Source: Archilochus colubris (Eukaryota; Chordata; Aves; Apodiformes; Trochilidae). Taken from it: a stretch of DNA of 64,000 nucleotides. This document shows, in pieces, positions 33,801-48,600 of this stretch. Position numbers and translations under genes: made by a program. The stretch covers positions 141,125,052-141,189,051 of the forward strand of contig CM041083.1 in assembly GCA_023079485.1 (NCBI GenBank). The letters run 5' to 3'. Numbering within the stretch: position 1 is the first letter of the stretch; every line of letters starts with the position of its first letter. A model generated the notes under the pieces. It was not told the DNA's origin. It did no database searches and worked only from the letters and a program-made list of their open reading frames with translations.

Positions 33801-36800
33801 TGAGCTGCTGGAGCAGGTCCAAAGGAGGGCAACCAGGCTGGTGAAGGGACTCCAGCACAGACCCTATGAGGAGAGGCTGAGGGAGCTGGGGTTGTTCAGC
33901 CTAAAGAAGAGGCAGCTCAGGGGAGACCTCATCACTCTCTACAACTCCCTGAAAGGAGAGGGTAGCCAGGGGGGGGTTGGTGTCTTTTCCCAGGCAACTC
34001 TAAGCAAGACAAGAGGGCATGGTCTCAAGTTGTGCTGGGGGAAGTTCAGGTTGGATATTAGAAAGAATTTCTTTACGGAGAAGGTGATCAGACATTGGAA
34101 TGGGCTGCCCAGGGAAGTAGTGGATTCTCCATCCCTGGAGATATTTAAAAAGAGACTGGATGTGGCACTCAGTGCCATGGTCTAGCAACCGCAATGGTGG
34201 TTCAAGGGTTGGACTCGATGATCTCTGAGGTCCCTTCCAACCCGGCCAATTCTATGATTCTATGAACCTAAAACCATAACCACCCACAAGCTGCTCTATT
34301 TTCCTGCAGTGACATTCTACCTAACCAACAAAATTTTACATTTCTTCCTCAGGCTAGCTTCAATAATTTAGCCTCAACAAGAATAAAATAGAAAATCTGA
34401 AAATCCAGCATGAAGTACTTTTGCCTGTTAAAATGAACCAAATCAAACAACCTTTAAATGCAGAGTGCAAGAGACACTCTGGTGACTATTACATGTTTGT
34501 AATTTCAGCAGCTTCCAAAGACAAACAGCAGCACTTCCTTCCATATAGTCTCTCAATTTTATGCTCCCTCTCTTAAGTAGTTAACACCCAAGTTCATCAT
34601 GTGCACTTTTGACATCTGTAAGATCTTAAGTCCTTCTCTCTCCCCTTTCCAGAAGCTTGCTTCCACCCATAAAGAATTTCTAATTCTTATGGAAAGGCAA
34701 CTATCTCCCCTACCGCTTTTCAAAATAAAGAATTTTCTTGTGGGAAACAGAATGAGGGTGAGGGATGCCAAACTTGCACAGGGCATAGGTGAAACAGCTC
34801 ACTTTCTCCCTGATAAAAAAATAGTTTAAGTTCTGCTATTGACTGATCTTGTTCACCAAATGTCTCAAAAGGCTGTGAAAATGACAGGTGATGTAAAAAT
34901 TCAAGTGATGCAGACAATACCAAGAACAGAGGGAAGCTGTATGTCAGTTTTTATCCCCTAGGTAGAAAATAAGGAGGACTGGAAGAAATGATTCAACATC
35001 TTGCTGGCAAAGGCTAAAATTAGAAAGACCCACTCTACTCCATAGCTTCCTAATTTCCCAAACAGATTCACCATCCCCCAGGTACCCCATCTAGAATTTG
35101 TATGACTGTGTTGTAAGATGAAAGCCAAGCCAGTACAGGGGAGGGGATGGAATTACAGCTGGGAAAAAACCAAACTGTCAGCAGCAAACCCTGCACTCAG
35201 GTGTGTCTTGAAATACCCAACAGTACAAAGGAATAAATGGATGAGTGTACAAATTCACAGGCTCATTTCTACAGTGGAAAAGTGAAGTCTGTAGTACATG
35301 CAAAACCTGCTCTGTATTCCCATTTTGACTCAGAAAAGTCTGCAAACTAGGTAGAGTTACGTGCTTTTATGAACCACAATTAATGAAGCCCCTATAGTCA
35401 AGAGTTTCAGAATCTTCTATGGAATTACTCTGGTATTATTGGCTTCTCAATAGAAATGTTAATGCCCCTAAATTAATTCACAAGTTCATAAACAAAAATG
35501 ACTTTTAATGAAAAGAGCATGAATTAAAAGTTAAGCAGTAGTGAGTCACTGGGAACATCCTAAAATAAAAGCTTTGAATTCAGAAAAAGACACAGGGACT
35601 AGGGGGGTGGAAGAAGCAAAAATAAAAGAAACAGCAGACACTTCTTTTTCTAAATTTCCTAATTTCAAAAAAATAACAATATTACAGTTCAGCTCCTCAA
35701 AGAATGAATAACATCAGGGCAAGGGAAAAGAACACCAAGACAGCCCACACAGTTCACTTCACTGTACTGAACAGAAAAGCTTATGTGGGGACAGTATTAA
35801 GAAAAACAAATCAGACTACCAGAACAAAGGACAAAAGCCAAATTGGAGTACTTAAGTATTAAAAACCTGATTTTACCACTCTAAGCTAAGCAAGTTGAGC
35901 AGGGTCACAAGCCAGACCCACAATCTGCTTCCCAAGAACATTTTGCACACTGATAGAACAGTTTTGTCCTCTTAAGTATCAGAATACTAGGGGTAATTTT
36001 TTATGGTTCTTGCTATCCCCTTGAGAACTGTAAAGCTAACAGAAATTTACCCCAAATTTCTCCCTTTATATACACAAACCCTCCATCTCTTCTTTAACAA
36101 CAGACAACTAAGTATCTTACTTTGTTCTCGTAACAGCCAATGCAAATATGCTGATATGTTCAGAGTAAAAAGAGATTAACAAAATTACTAAATGTAAATT
36201 TCCCACATTAGTCATATTAACAAAAGCACCATTAAAAGTAGTTATTTTTTCTTAATAGTACTTTTATAATGTCACAGTGTAAAATTCACCACATACATAC
36301 AAAGACTTAGCATTTTCAACTTGTGATGGAAGACACATGAATTTATATGTGTACAAACACTGTAAACATTATTTCCTCATTGCTGGAAGTTTTAATGTGA
36401 TTTTGTTATTATTCCCTCATTTTCATACTTAAAGAAAATATTTTGTAAGTTACTTAAAGAACATTTCATTTTCAACATTAACTCAAGCATACACACAGTT
36501 TCCTATACAAAGCTCAAGACTTAAAACAGACACTGGATCTGCAATTCAGTTAAGAATATGGGAGGATGCAGAGGTTTGGGCATTTTTGTTTTCTGTTTCC
36601 TGCTTCAAAGTGACGTTTACACCATGGCAACTATCTGAGCATGGGAACAGCTGCAAAGTATGGTTAATAAACAGTTATACAGATACACTGCCTAACGCAG
36701 AGGGACTAGACCATTGTGACTTACATACAGTTGAAGTGGTGTAGTATATTGATTCAGGCAGCCTCAGTTGTAAAACACTCCTTAGAGTGTTTTACACTCT

Positions 36801-39800
36801 AGAGTTAGAGCTTAGAGTTGGGAAAGGTAGATATGGAACTGCTTTTACATCAAGAAAACCAAATTTAGGACACATTCCATTTCAGATGTTGACATACTAT
36901 AGTTGCTTTCCAGCAGATGCACGGAGACCAGCTCTTTGTAGATCACCAAATTTTAATTTTGATCACTTTAAAAGTGATTTCTCATAACCTATGTATTACC
37001 CAATGAAGTACTGGGTTATTTGAAACCTCTAATCTCATGAACCTCACACGAAGCCCACAATAAGTGTTTAAACAAAAAGATTTCTAAATTAAGCGCTAAG
37101 AAATGTGGTCTGTTTTCAGTGTTGTTCCACCTAACTTCAAAGTCAATAAATATGTGCTACTAGACTCAATTTACATTTCCCTATGGAACATTTCAAAGCT
37201 GAGACTTCACTGATTTTAAATGGCATGACTAGCAAAAGGGAAAGACACCTGAATATTCCAGTACCCACTTTGACAGTAATTTTTTCATTTCTTCATGTAA
37301 AAGAGCCATTTTTGTATTAAAATTAGAAAAGAGCTTAAACTATCTTGCCTATTACAAGTGATACCAGCTATCAAGCTCTAAGTCAGATTTACACTATGTG
37401 CAAGCAGCAAAACAAAAAACAAAAACAACAAGCCACCAAGCAAAAACTCCACAGAACAGAACAACCAAACACAGCAAATATCTCCTTACCACTTGTTGTG
37501 CAATGTTGACATTAGACTGTCCAAATGTTTTTGGCAGGAGCTGTTTTCCAAGCGTATTTACTGTAGAAGGATGAACAGCCAATAGAGAAACAACCCCTAA
37601 AACAAATACAAATAGATACCTTCAGGTCAGCCACATTGTATTATTTCAGCAATTCCAGTTTCATCTATACTACTAATGGGTATTAACAGAAACTAGCTCT
37701 GAACTGCATGGAGTAAATAAAAATAAAGCATTTACACATCTGAAACAACAAAAGGAATTAAGATGCATGGTATGGACTCTGCAAGTCTCTCCTATGTAAC
37801 CCTAGAGGTCAGTGGTCTAGTATGGACATGTTTTAATTTCTTGTATTCATAATCCCCTCCTCTTCTACCTCTAAACTTTGTGGCTACTTAAGTATTTTGC
37901 CATACCACCTAGAAAACATGCCTATGGCTCCAGCACAGGACATACCTTTCTGAGGCCTGCTGGTTTACAGGAGATAAAATTTGGTTACCACAGATCTTTC
38001 CAAAAGAATACTCTCAATTTTTCTCCCAGTGCCTCCTCCCAGCTAAGGGCAGGGAATTAAGAACAAAAATCTTCAAGAATCCAGTATCTGAGCAAAATAC
38101 ATGCAAGACAGTATACTGTCCCAGGAGGGAAAGCTGTTCTCTTCCTGTTCCTTAAGTCAGCCACAATCACCACTGACGGTAAGAAGTCTTGAACCATGTA
38201 AAACAAAAACTCAAGTACAAAAATACCAAGCCAGGTATCCTCTAGTAATTTGATGCTTCTTGCCATAGTTAAAAAAAACAACAGCAAAAAAACCCACCAA
38301 AAAACCAACAAACAAAATAGACAAGAAAGACTGACTACAGAAAAAGAATTCTAGGACAAACAAGTCTTAAAATACTGGAGACATTTATTTTGCTGAAACA
38401 TGTCATTTGGTTGTCAAGTGGGAGGTTTAGTAGTCCTTTCTCTCATATCACTTTTAGAGGAGCCAAAGAGGCAGAAGGACTTGGCACAATTCCCATTCTC
38501 CTTCCTTCCCCATTATCCAATACAGAAGCATTAGGTAAGTACTTAAAATTAAATTCTAATAGGATGCAGTAGCCTGCCATTCTTCCCTTATTAACCAACT
38601 TTCCAGTGATCTTTCAGCATGTCAGCAGCTATCTAGTTCCTAAGTCTGTTATGCCTTCCTGTTCTTTCAAGTACACCCATCACTGTCATGCCCTGTTTTG
38701 TGTGTGTCATTCCTCTGCAGAACACAGCAGAGCAATATAAACTACCATGACATTACTGCTTGTGTATCTTCTGTCAGCTTCCTGGAGTTCTATGGCTTTT
38801 TTTAAACTCCTCCGTCTCCTCCTCACTGCTTAGAAAGAAAACAACACCACTATCTGAAAATTAGTTTTCCAGTATAAAATAAGAGTTATAAATGCCTTCC
38901 AAAGTTATGCCTTATGTAATTGATAACCTTTCCTTACTTACTATTTTACTCTCTGCTACTTTGCAAATAATTCTTAAAAGTCAATTCGCTTCTTCCCCAA
39001 ACACTGATACTGTATTTTCATAACTTAATCCAGAATGACTTCAAGATCTTTCTTGAGTGCTAAAAGCTAACTTGGAGTCCTCATTTTATCTAGTTTGGTT
39101 TTCACCAATTATTAACTCATGGGAGGACTGTCCCATTTATAACACCTTGGTTTCTTTTCTGATTAAGCACCTTGATAATCAAGGGGTGTTGTTGTAATTT
39201 TTAAGAACTCCAAGGACATCACACTGATTAGATAACTCTTATCCATATGGTTGTTGACTCTTTCCAAGCATGACTTTGGAAAGACATAATTTTCCTTTTC
39301 CCCTCTCTAGAGAAGCTCTGTTAATTCCTGCTCATTATCACATTTATCCATATGCCTACTACTTTACTTCTCTCTTAGGTACCCATCTGATTTGCCTAGC
39401 AGAAGTCTCTGCAGTTACCTGAGCCCTTCAAAAATTGGTGCAGGGTATGTCACTTTCTGACCTTCTAGTACTAAACATACACTGAGTAAGAAGGACAGAA
39501 GTACCATTGCTAGGTCATTTAAGAATTCACAGGTAGATATTCTCTAGCCATGATGATTTCTAAACATCGATGCTTTAAATTTTTTCCTAAGACAACAACT
39601 TCTAGCAGTATCTCAGTAGGACAACTTCACAAGGAACAGCATTGCCCCCATCACCCTGAACATCAATCAGCTTGTCAGCAGCACTTAAGATTGACTTTGT
39701 TCTTCTGCTGTGCTTAAAAATATTTGCTGTGACGTAAAAACTTTTATGCAGATAACAAAGACAACTACAAAAAAATCTTGCACTTCCAACACTGTAACTT

Positions 39801-42630
39801 CATGCAAAATAAGAGGTCAGGGCTCGCTTGGATTGGAAGATGTGCAGAAAAGGATCTGGGGGATCAAGTGGACAACAAGCTGAATGTGACCCAGAAGTAC
39901 AATCCTATGTTAACAAAGACTGAACTGCACTCTGGTCTGCATTTGGAAGAGTACAGAAGTAAGTACAAAAGAAGTTATTATTCCCTTTTGCATCAGCACT
40001 CTTTAAGCTGCACCTGCACTATCCTGTTCAGTTTTGGGTCAAGAGAGGCACTAACAGAAGTGTCCAGCAGAAATATGCTACTATGGCTAGGGTACTAGAG
40101 CATATGATATATAAGGAGAAGCTGAGGGAACCTGGCACTTTCAGCCTGTAGAAGATTAAGGTGGGATGAGGTATGTGTTTGTGTGAATCTAATATATTCC
40201 TTCAACTATCAAATGGAGAGTTGCAGAGATGACAAAGGACAGAACAAAAGGAGAAGTGGCAACAGTCACAAATTGCTGCACAGCAAATTCCAACCAGACA
40301 TGAGGGAAAAAAATTCTCAATGAGAAAGGTAAAGCACAGGAACAGGCTGTCTAGGAAGTTCCCTGGAGATACTACAGGAACAATTCAGCTCCTGAAAGCT
40401 CTGCACTTCAAGGCTGGCCCTGGTTTGTTTGTAAAGCTAGATTAGACTGCCTTCAGCAGCCTTATGTTATTAATTTAATTCTGTGAATACAAATAGCTGT
40501 CTTGCATCTAAAACATCTGAAGGGAAGAGCAGGCAACATGTTTTGTTCTAGTTTTTAATTAAATGAACATTTCCTGTAGTGCTGTGCCAGAGTTAATTCA
40601 TACAACTGAAACAACCTGGCTCTATACAGAAAACTGCAAGGTACCTCTGTCTATATGCCACAAACTGACTGGCAAGGAAATGCAAATATAACTGGAAGAA
40701 CAGCAGCAAAAGAGCAAAGAGCAGCAAAGTCAACCTCTAAAAGACATCACGCTAAACAGGAAAAAGCATAAATGTTCAACATCAGGGGGAAAAACAAAAC
40801 AAAACCCACAAAAAAATAGGAGTTTCTTTTTAATGAAGAGTATTTTCGGTTTATCTCACTATTTTCTCATTTACTTGATGTGCAAACATTTTTCTCCTAT
40901 CTACCTCTACCTGCATTTTCAAACCCCATAATGCTCTTGCTGAAGTGGTTTCGTGTATGTGGCTTGTTTGGCTTCTAAACATACAAGCAGAAATCACTTT
41001 ATTAAGAGCTTCACAAGTGACTGACAGCTCAGATTCTCAAAGGAATTTTACTAGTCATTTTTGAATTGCTGTTACTCTTACAACAACCACAGAATCCAAA
41101 TAATCCAGTACTTTGTGGACAACATACACTGTGCATAACAGCATGTAAAAATTAAACCACAAGTTTGCAAACAGCTTCCTTCCCTGGCACTGACTCTTCT
41201 TCCTTTTCAAAACAAATACATATTAATACTGCACTCTCCTGACTTTTTTTTTCTCCTCCTAAAGACTACAAAAAACACAGAAAAGCCCAAGAAAAACATA
41301 CAAAACAATTACACTGAAGGACATTACTACTACCTAAATTCTCAGTCTCCCAAACATTAATAATTTGGGAGACCACTGTTAGTAACTTTTAAGCAATCAT
41401 TAAACCTAAATGGAAGTGTAACTTAATCAAGAGGAAGTTCCAGAATGCTGCCAAAAAAGAGATAATCATACTGTTAGGACCAAGGAGTAATGACAATCTA
41501 AATCTTCCACAGCAAGAGCAGCAGCACCCTTTAACAAAACCTATTCTTTATCTGTCTACAAACCATCCCAAGTAATGATCTCTTCATACAGAATATGCAG
41601 TAAATTAGACTTCTTTGGCTACTGATTGCATTTAGGGGAGAACTCTTGAACCTGAGCTTTCCTTGCATGTGAAAAAAAAACCTCACAAACCAAGAAATCT
41701 ACCAAAATAAAATCCTTTGCAGAATTTTAGGAGTAAAATAGGCTGGTTATAAAGGCAACTATGGCCATTTTAAGTAACTTGACATGCCCCAGAAGAAAGA
41801 CACAGTACATCTGAACTTAAGACAAAGGAGTGCCCTCTGCAGACAAAACAGTAGATCTTTCTACAACCTCACTGCTCCAGTTCATGTAACAGTACTGCCT
41901 TTGAATTTGGAGTTTCAGATCACAGAGGTTGAACTGAGGTACACCTTGCCTCCAGAGCAGAAATCCCTTTCATTCTAGGTGCTGTACCATTTTCTGATGT
42001 AATCTGTCTTTATGCTTTGTTTACTTGTGAAAGCAAGAGCAGTAAGAGTGATGCAACAACAGAAGGCAACAGAAAAACATGTCTGTTTCCTGATCATTTA
42101 GTCTCAAACAAACTAAATGTCAGCCTTCTATCAGAGAAGCAATATTGCATATGGTGAAACTAATATTTCGTAAGAAGGTAATTTTGCAAGCACTTTCAGA
42201 ATTATTACATCCCAAAGTAATGATGTTTAAAATGAGATGAGTGGTTTGTCAGAATGAAAACTAATCCCTATCTCCTGCAAAATGTAAAGCAAACTGTCCA
42301 GCAAACCACTTTTTCAGTAAGTACCCTATGTAACTGAAAGTTAAAGGGTTATTTTAAGAATAAAGAAAATTAATACAGAAAATTACTAAAGAAAATTAAT
42401 CTTCTATGGGCCATGTCTTGATTACATAAGCTTTGAAATTGTTTTAACAGAGCAGTAAGAATCTACCTTAACAAACAGCTACTTGAAGACAGCAATATCA
42501 TTAAGCCAGTCTCAGCAATACAAGTCAAATATGACTTGTGTTATCAAAAAGATAGTACTATTAATTCCTGATTAAATTCATAACTAAGAGAATGTCAGTT
42601 GAAGAGCCAAATAAGACTCTCTGGGGAGAC

Positions 42631-42673
<43 letters not shown>

Positions 42674-45600
42674 CAAAACAAAGAGAGAAAAACCAACAAA
42701 ACCAGCAAGGCTTTCCATAAACAAGAAGATTTAAGGAAGTGACAAAGACAATCAATTCCACCGTAACTGTCACTTCTGAGAGGCTAAGTCCCATTGAGAA
42801 CATTAAATTCCTTATTTCTGGAATTAAGTCGGAACAGAATTTCTATAAAGCCACAGTACGTGTACTACTGCTTAAGATGCATACGATTGACAGAAGACTA
42901 CATGAAAACTATGAGAATTAACTGGAAAATACTGTAGATTCTGTTTTGGCAGTCTTATGTATGTGGATTTTTCCTTCTTTTGGTAAGAAAAGAGATAAGA
43001 GGAGAGGGAATCAGACATCTAAATCATATATTTGACCAAACCTGTAAAGAAAACAAAACTGAAGTTCTTTATGCTCTCTTTCTCTACCTCAAAGCATCAC
43101 AACAGCAGGAAGCAACATAATAAAGCCTCAAACCCATTAAGCTGTCTCAATGCAGTGAACAATGCAGTGCTTGACAATTTTATTCAAACCAACTTGGAGG
43201 TGAAGTGAAAATCAAATGCAAAGCCATTACCTCAAGGGCTGTTACAGTATATCATGTGCATTTTGCTTTACAAAATCTGCCCTAAATCACCGAGCCTGAA
43301 CTGATGCTTTTTTTCAAGTGCAAGAGTTTTGAAGACATACCAAGGCTAAAAACATTAACTTAAAGGTGCCACTTGAGTGTCTTTACCCAATAAATTCCTC
43401 AATTCCCATCACCTACCATGAAAATTACTTCTCAGCACAAAACCATCAGCTAGACAAGTTTTTGATTATTGATCACAGATATAATGCAGAATATGTATAA
43501 GCTGTACTCAAAAGATCTGGGAAAGAAGACAGAGGTGACAATTATGTCCTAGTAGCTGATTCCTCAGATGTCATTCTCACAAAGCTGCAGTTTGTAACAT
43601 ATATAACAAATACAATAGATATTTTATGAGTGGTTGCTTAAACACAAGTTTGCAGCAAACACTGAACTCTTTTTTGGGGCATCAACATACCATAAGCTTT
43701 GACAACACACAGTTGTCTGCACAGTCATGTAAAAATACCTCTGCTTACTGAACAAGTCAGACACCCCTGCTAAGAAAGAAACAGTGCTTACACAGCAAAC
43801 TTGGGCACTTCTATGAAGATATAGATCTTCCCTAGTGTGTAGTTCTACTGTGCTTATTTCTTATATCAACTCAGACTTTTAGGTCACTCTTATCTATCTA
43901 GCTATTACAAACCAGTCTTTTCAAGACTTGTGTTTAGAAATAAACTGTGTGATCTACCTTTAGACTTTTTAGAAATCTTTTTAGACTTTTTCAAATACCA
44001 TTCCTATTTGTAAGAGTTCTCTTTCCTAAGCTTGACTTTAGATATTACTAACTGTTTGGAGTACAATAATACAGCAAGCACTTTATAACCAACTTTCAGA
44101 CAGAAGTCTTTTTTGCTAAAGCACAAGTTACAGGCTCTGAAATCAATCTCTACAGCTGTTCCAGAGGAACAATTCCAGTCACTGCAAAAAATCAGGAAAT
44201 ATTATTTGATCTTGCAAATAATATTAACAATATCACCACCTTGCATATGTTTCTTGTCATGCAAATAAAAAAAACACAAGACAATATTAACATTAGACAG
44301 TGTAAAAATGTAAGAGGCTAAATACAGATTAAAAATTCATATATTTGATCAAATCTGTAATGAAAACAAAACTGAAGTTCTTTATGCTCATGAAATACAA
44401 AACCACATTTTTAAAGTGCAAGGGGTGAAAGGAGCTAAAGACATCTTTTACAGGGATTTTCTGGTTATGTACCAATAATGCCACCTACTGGCATGACCAG
44501 ATAAAAATTTTCTTTCTGAAATTTTCAAATTAAGAGCTTTAACTTCAATACAGCATTAAGTATCATTGGTTATCTTTTCCCTTGGACTCATCTGAAGCAA
44601 ATTATTTCCTTCACTCCAGTATCTTTAAAAGCAAGCAGCAGGATTAGAATTGAACAATGTTCTATTTAATACTTAAGTATTAAAACTGACAATAACAAGG
44701 ACCAAGTTTTATTCAAATTGAAACGCTCCCTGAACAGCAAGTTTCCTAAGTTTCTCAAGTTGCCAAATAGATTTTAGAAGACACAAACTTCAGGAAGTTT
44801 TACTGGATCAGCATCTATAAAAAATTCTCTCTCACTCTCCAACCTGTACATCTTTTCTAAACCTCAAGTTTAATTCTGATTATAATTATCACTCTAAATC
44901 CATGTAAAGTGTGAATTTTAGCAATTTCAGGTTTAAGAAATTACCCAGGTGAATATTCTAAAACAAATACAGGAATTAACAATTTTTTCCCCCAGAATGG
45001 AAACAAAGTAAAATAAAAATTCAAATATCCAAACGAGATTATCCTTGCCCAACAACCAAGGAATCAATTTGTAATTTTGCTCTATAAAAATACTTATTCT
45101 GTCCTTGATAAAGCGATTTATCCTTTTTATTCTTGCCAGAAAAGGAGCAGAGCTATAAATCACTGTTTGTCTGCACTTAGTTTTCCTTCACTTGACATGT
45201 GAAATATAAATATTGTTTCTGATTATAAATAAAATCTGGAGTTCACGGCTGAGATCAGTCTCTCCCAAGGAAATTAGTCAGAACCATGTCTCCACTTGTT
45301 GAAGTAAAAGTCTGTCTAGGTTGGTAACCCATGTCTGACAGAGGAATAATCAGGGAATAAATGTAAGGACAGAACTTGCATGCAGAAATAACTCCCTAGA
45401 ATTCTACAGCTTTAGAAAGTTTTGAGGAAGAGACTGTGCAGGATAACTGTTCGGCATAGCAGGGAGTGTTACCCCCTTTTCACCGGTCATGCCAGTGAAG
45501 TTTAAAAATTTACAGAAGTCCATTCACAGGCTATTCTGTGCAGCACTGTTCAGGCAGTAAGAACTGTAGCATACTAACCTGGTTTAGCCATAGAAGTACA

Positions 45601-48600
45601 CTTTTGATTATCTTTCATAGTTGACTGATAGACCTATCACTTAGTCCCATATGCACTTTATAGAACTTTGATGAAGTGTTACAGAACTAGCTCAAGAAAA
45701 ATACACTGCTCTTTCTCCCAGGCTGATTTTTGCAAGCATGTTGTTGTGATCCAGCAGACAAGTAATTTTTTTGTCCTCTACCACTCCTGTAATACCTTTA
45801 CTTCTCTGACAACTGAGCTGCTCCTCTGTTCACAAATGGCTGGTAACATGGAAAGTGAATGAAGTGGCAAGTTTGCATTAATTTAGCAAGACAGCAAAGG
45901 ACTGGACTTTTTGATATAATGACATATAATGTAGACAGCTACTCTTAGAAAGAATGCAGTACTTTTGTGTAAGTAGTTGCATTTAAAATTCTAACATTTA
46001 AAGACTACACAAAAAACCTAAAACTATGAAAACGCAGCAAGAGAAACCAAGTACTACTTTAGTGAATAAATTCTGATGCATAGCAGAATATTAAGTAACA
46101 AAATATTTGTTTTAAACTCTTATTAAGACTACTTATACAGAGCCTACAAGCAAAACACAGACAAGCTAGATACAAGAAACATTAAATGATCAGTCGTTTC
46201 TCCTCAACAATATGAATCAGTTGCTGTCCATTAACTTATAAAACTCCCCTAAAAGCAATGAAGTGCAGAAATTAACTGAGGACAGCTTAGTTTGCCTGTA
46301 TTATTCATGGTGGTGTACACTGAGAATAGAGCTTGACTCTGCAGCAGACCTATAATCAACTATTTAATTACTCGAATTTATTTTAGAAATTCTACAAGCA
46401 ATTAAATGGCCTCATTTTTGTCCAATATTACTTTAAGAGCTATGTAATAACGGAAGATGCACATTTCCAACTCTTGCTGTTTGTTTTGACTAGCTATCTT
46501 CTGGTTGTAACAGAGTCTAGACACAGGAGGCTACATTGCTATAGAAGATCCTAGTATTTACCTAGAACAAAAAACCTGCCCATTGTGGGTAGGGAAAGTG
46601 GTACAGCTGTTAAGGATCAAGTAATCTACACTTCTTTTTTTCAGGGGTGTGGGACTTTATTTACAAATATACACATGGACCAGTTAATAGAGCCTACTAA
46701 AACACCAATAAAATACTTCATGTACCCAGAAAAACTGTTAAAGTGGTGGTAATGGAAATTAGAAATTCTGCAAGTTGTGAAACTAAGTACTTAAAGGGGT
46801 TTCTTGAAATGGCATATAAAAAACTGGGGCAATAATAGTAATTGAGTTCACCTGAACTGGACTACAGGTTTATCTGAGAGTTTATCTGTCACACACAAGA
46901 ATAAACCAGACTGTCATCATCTGGAACCAACAACAAAGGAAAATGGTCATTTCACCAAAATCTGTTGTGAGATGGCTGCGAACCACAAACATGGTGTTAT
47001 ACAAAAAAAGTACTGATATGACCAGCACTTCACCCTTGAGTCCTAGATACTTTTTTCACCACTTGCATTGAAGAAAGTTGATGAAATCAGTAAAACAGGC
47101 TAAAGAATGGCAATAAGGAAAATCCAGAGGACAAAGAGCTCATCTGAAGAGGAATCTAAGACACAGTGACTACCTGACCTGTCAAACTGAAGACTGTAAA
47201 CACAGTTATGTATAACTGTTATTTATTAAATAACAAATAGGGAAACACACTAGTGAAAGCTATTCAGCTGAAAACCAACACCAGCAGCAGCAAAAAGCAT
47301 AAAGTGGCAAGAAGATACTTAACTGGAAATCATAGAATAGGTGTACAATCTCACCACATAAAATGCCTTCCTGTGAGAATACAGGGGACAAAAATCTAAT
47401 TTTCACATAGACCATAAACAGAAGATGTTATAAAACATAGCTGTCCAGAAGCATATGTTTGGAACTGGGTGGTACTTCTGTATGTAACTACGCTAACTGT
47501 AAAGTACAACACAACTTTCCAAATGTTCCGATTCTTAGTTTTTGAGCCTACATATCAAATTCAATTTGATTATTACAGACTGTGTTTTATTAAACTGCTT
47601 CATTACATTACAGTATCACACATGCACAGTGGGATATCTGCCAAGTCCAAAACTGGTTTGTTCAACGTATTCTTTCATTCAAAGTATTCTTTCAGATAGG
47701 TTTGTAGCAGTGTGGATGCACTATCATAAAAACTGTCATAACCCACTTCAAACTGCTAGACTCATGTATTTTTCTCCCTTGCTACAACACACTATCCCAG
47801 AAGATGTTTTAGACTAACCTGGATTTATACTTGAACACAAGCTACGCTACCAAGAAAATCTCATATGGTATGATAAACCACCACTGAAATTCACATACAG
47901 TTTACAGACAATTACAAACAAAAGAAAATCCACAGTTTGCTTGCTGATTATGGAAGAAACAAGTTAAAAATACCCTTACAAAAAATATGTTAAAAAGTAG
48001 TTTAAAATCAGTAATAAGCTCAACAGCTAAAAATCAAGAAAGTCTGCTAAAAATTGTATCCTTACCTTTTCCAGGACTTAGGTTTTGGTCTATAAACACC
48101 TTAAGCTCTCCATTGGCTTCAATTAGTCCAGCCTGTTAAAGAAAGTAACTTTTATTAGATTTACAAACACAGCCTTTTATTGTTAAGATGGAAGAAATCA
48201 TACCGGAAGTCTCTACTGCTACCACTCACATTTTGTCACAAATCTGCCACTATTTAATGGCACTGTTTGTGGCATAGTATTTGACAAACTTTAAAATCTT
48301 GGTTTTAAAAGTAACATATTCTTAAAACACAAGCAGACAATCTGTATACTCCTACCTTGCTCTTCTGTGTCCTAATTAAACTCTCATAGTGTACAATTTA
48401 ACAAAGAGCTGAACATCATTCTAACGAGGAGCAGTGACAACTGGGACTATACCTTTCTCTGTGTTGATACTACTTGCCTACCCACACACAGAAGTTACCA
48501 ATATTACAGCAAAAAAATACAGAGGTGGTAGAGAATGCTTTAAGACACCTGAATCAGGAAAAAAAAGACATTAAGAAGAACCACCTTGAGCTTTTTATTA

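Noticed and set aside
42520..42539. 8-bp inverted repeat ACAAGTCA/TGACTTGT
   Set aside because: An 8-bp stem with a short loop is expected by chance in a window this long.
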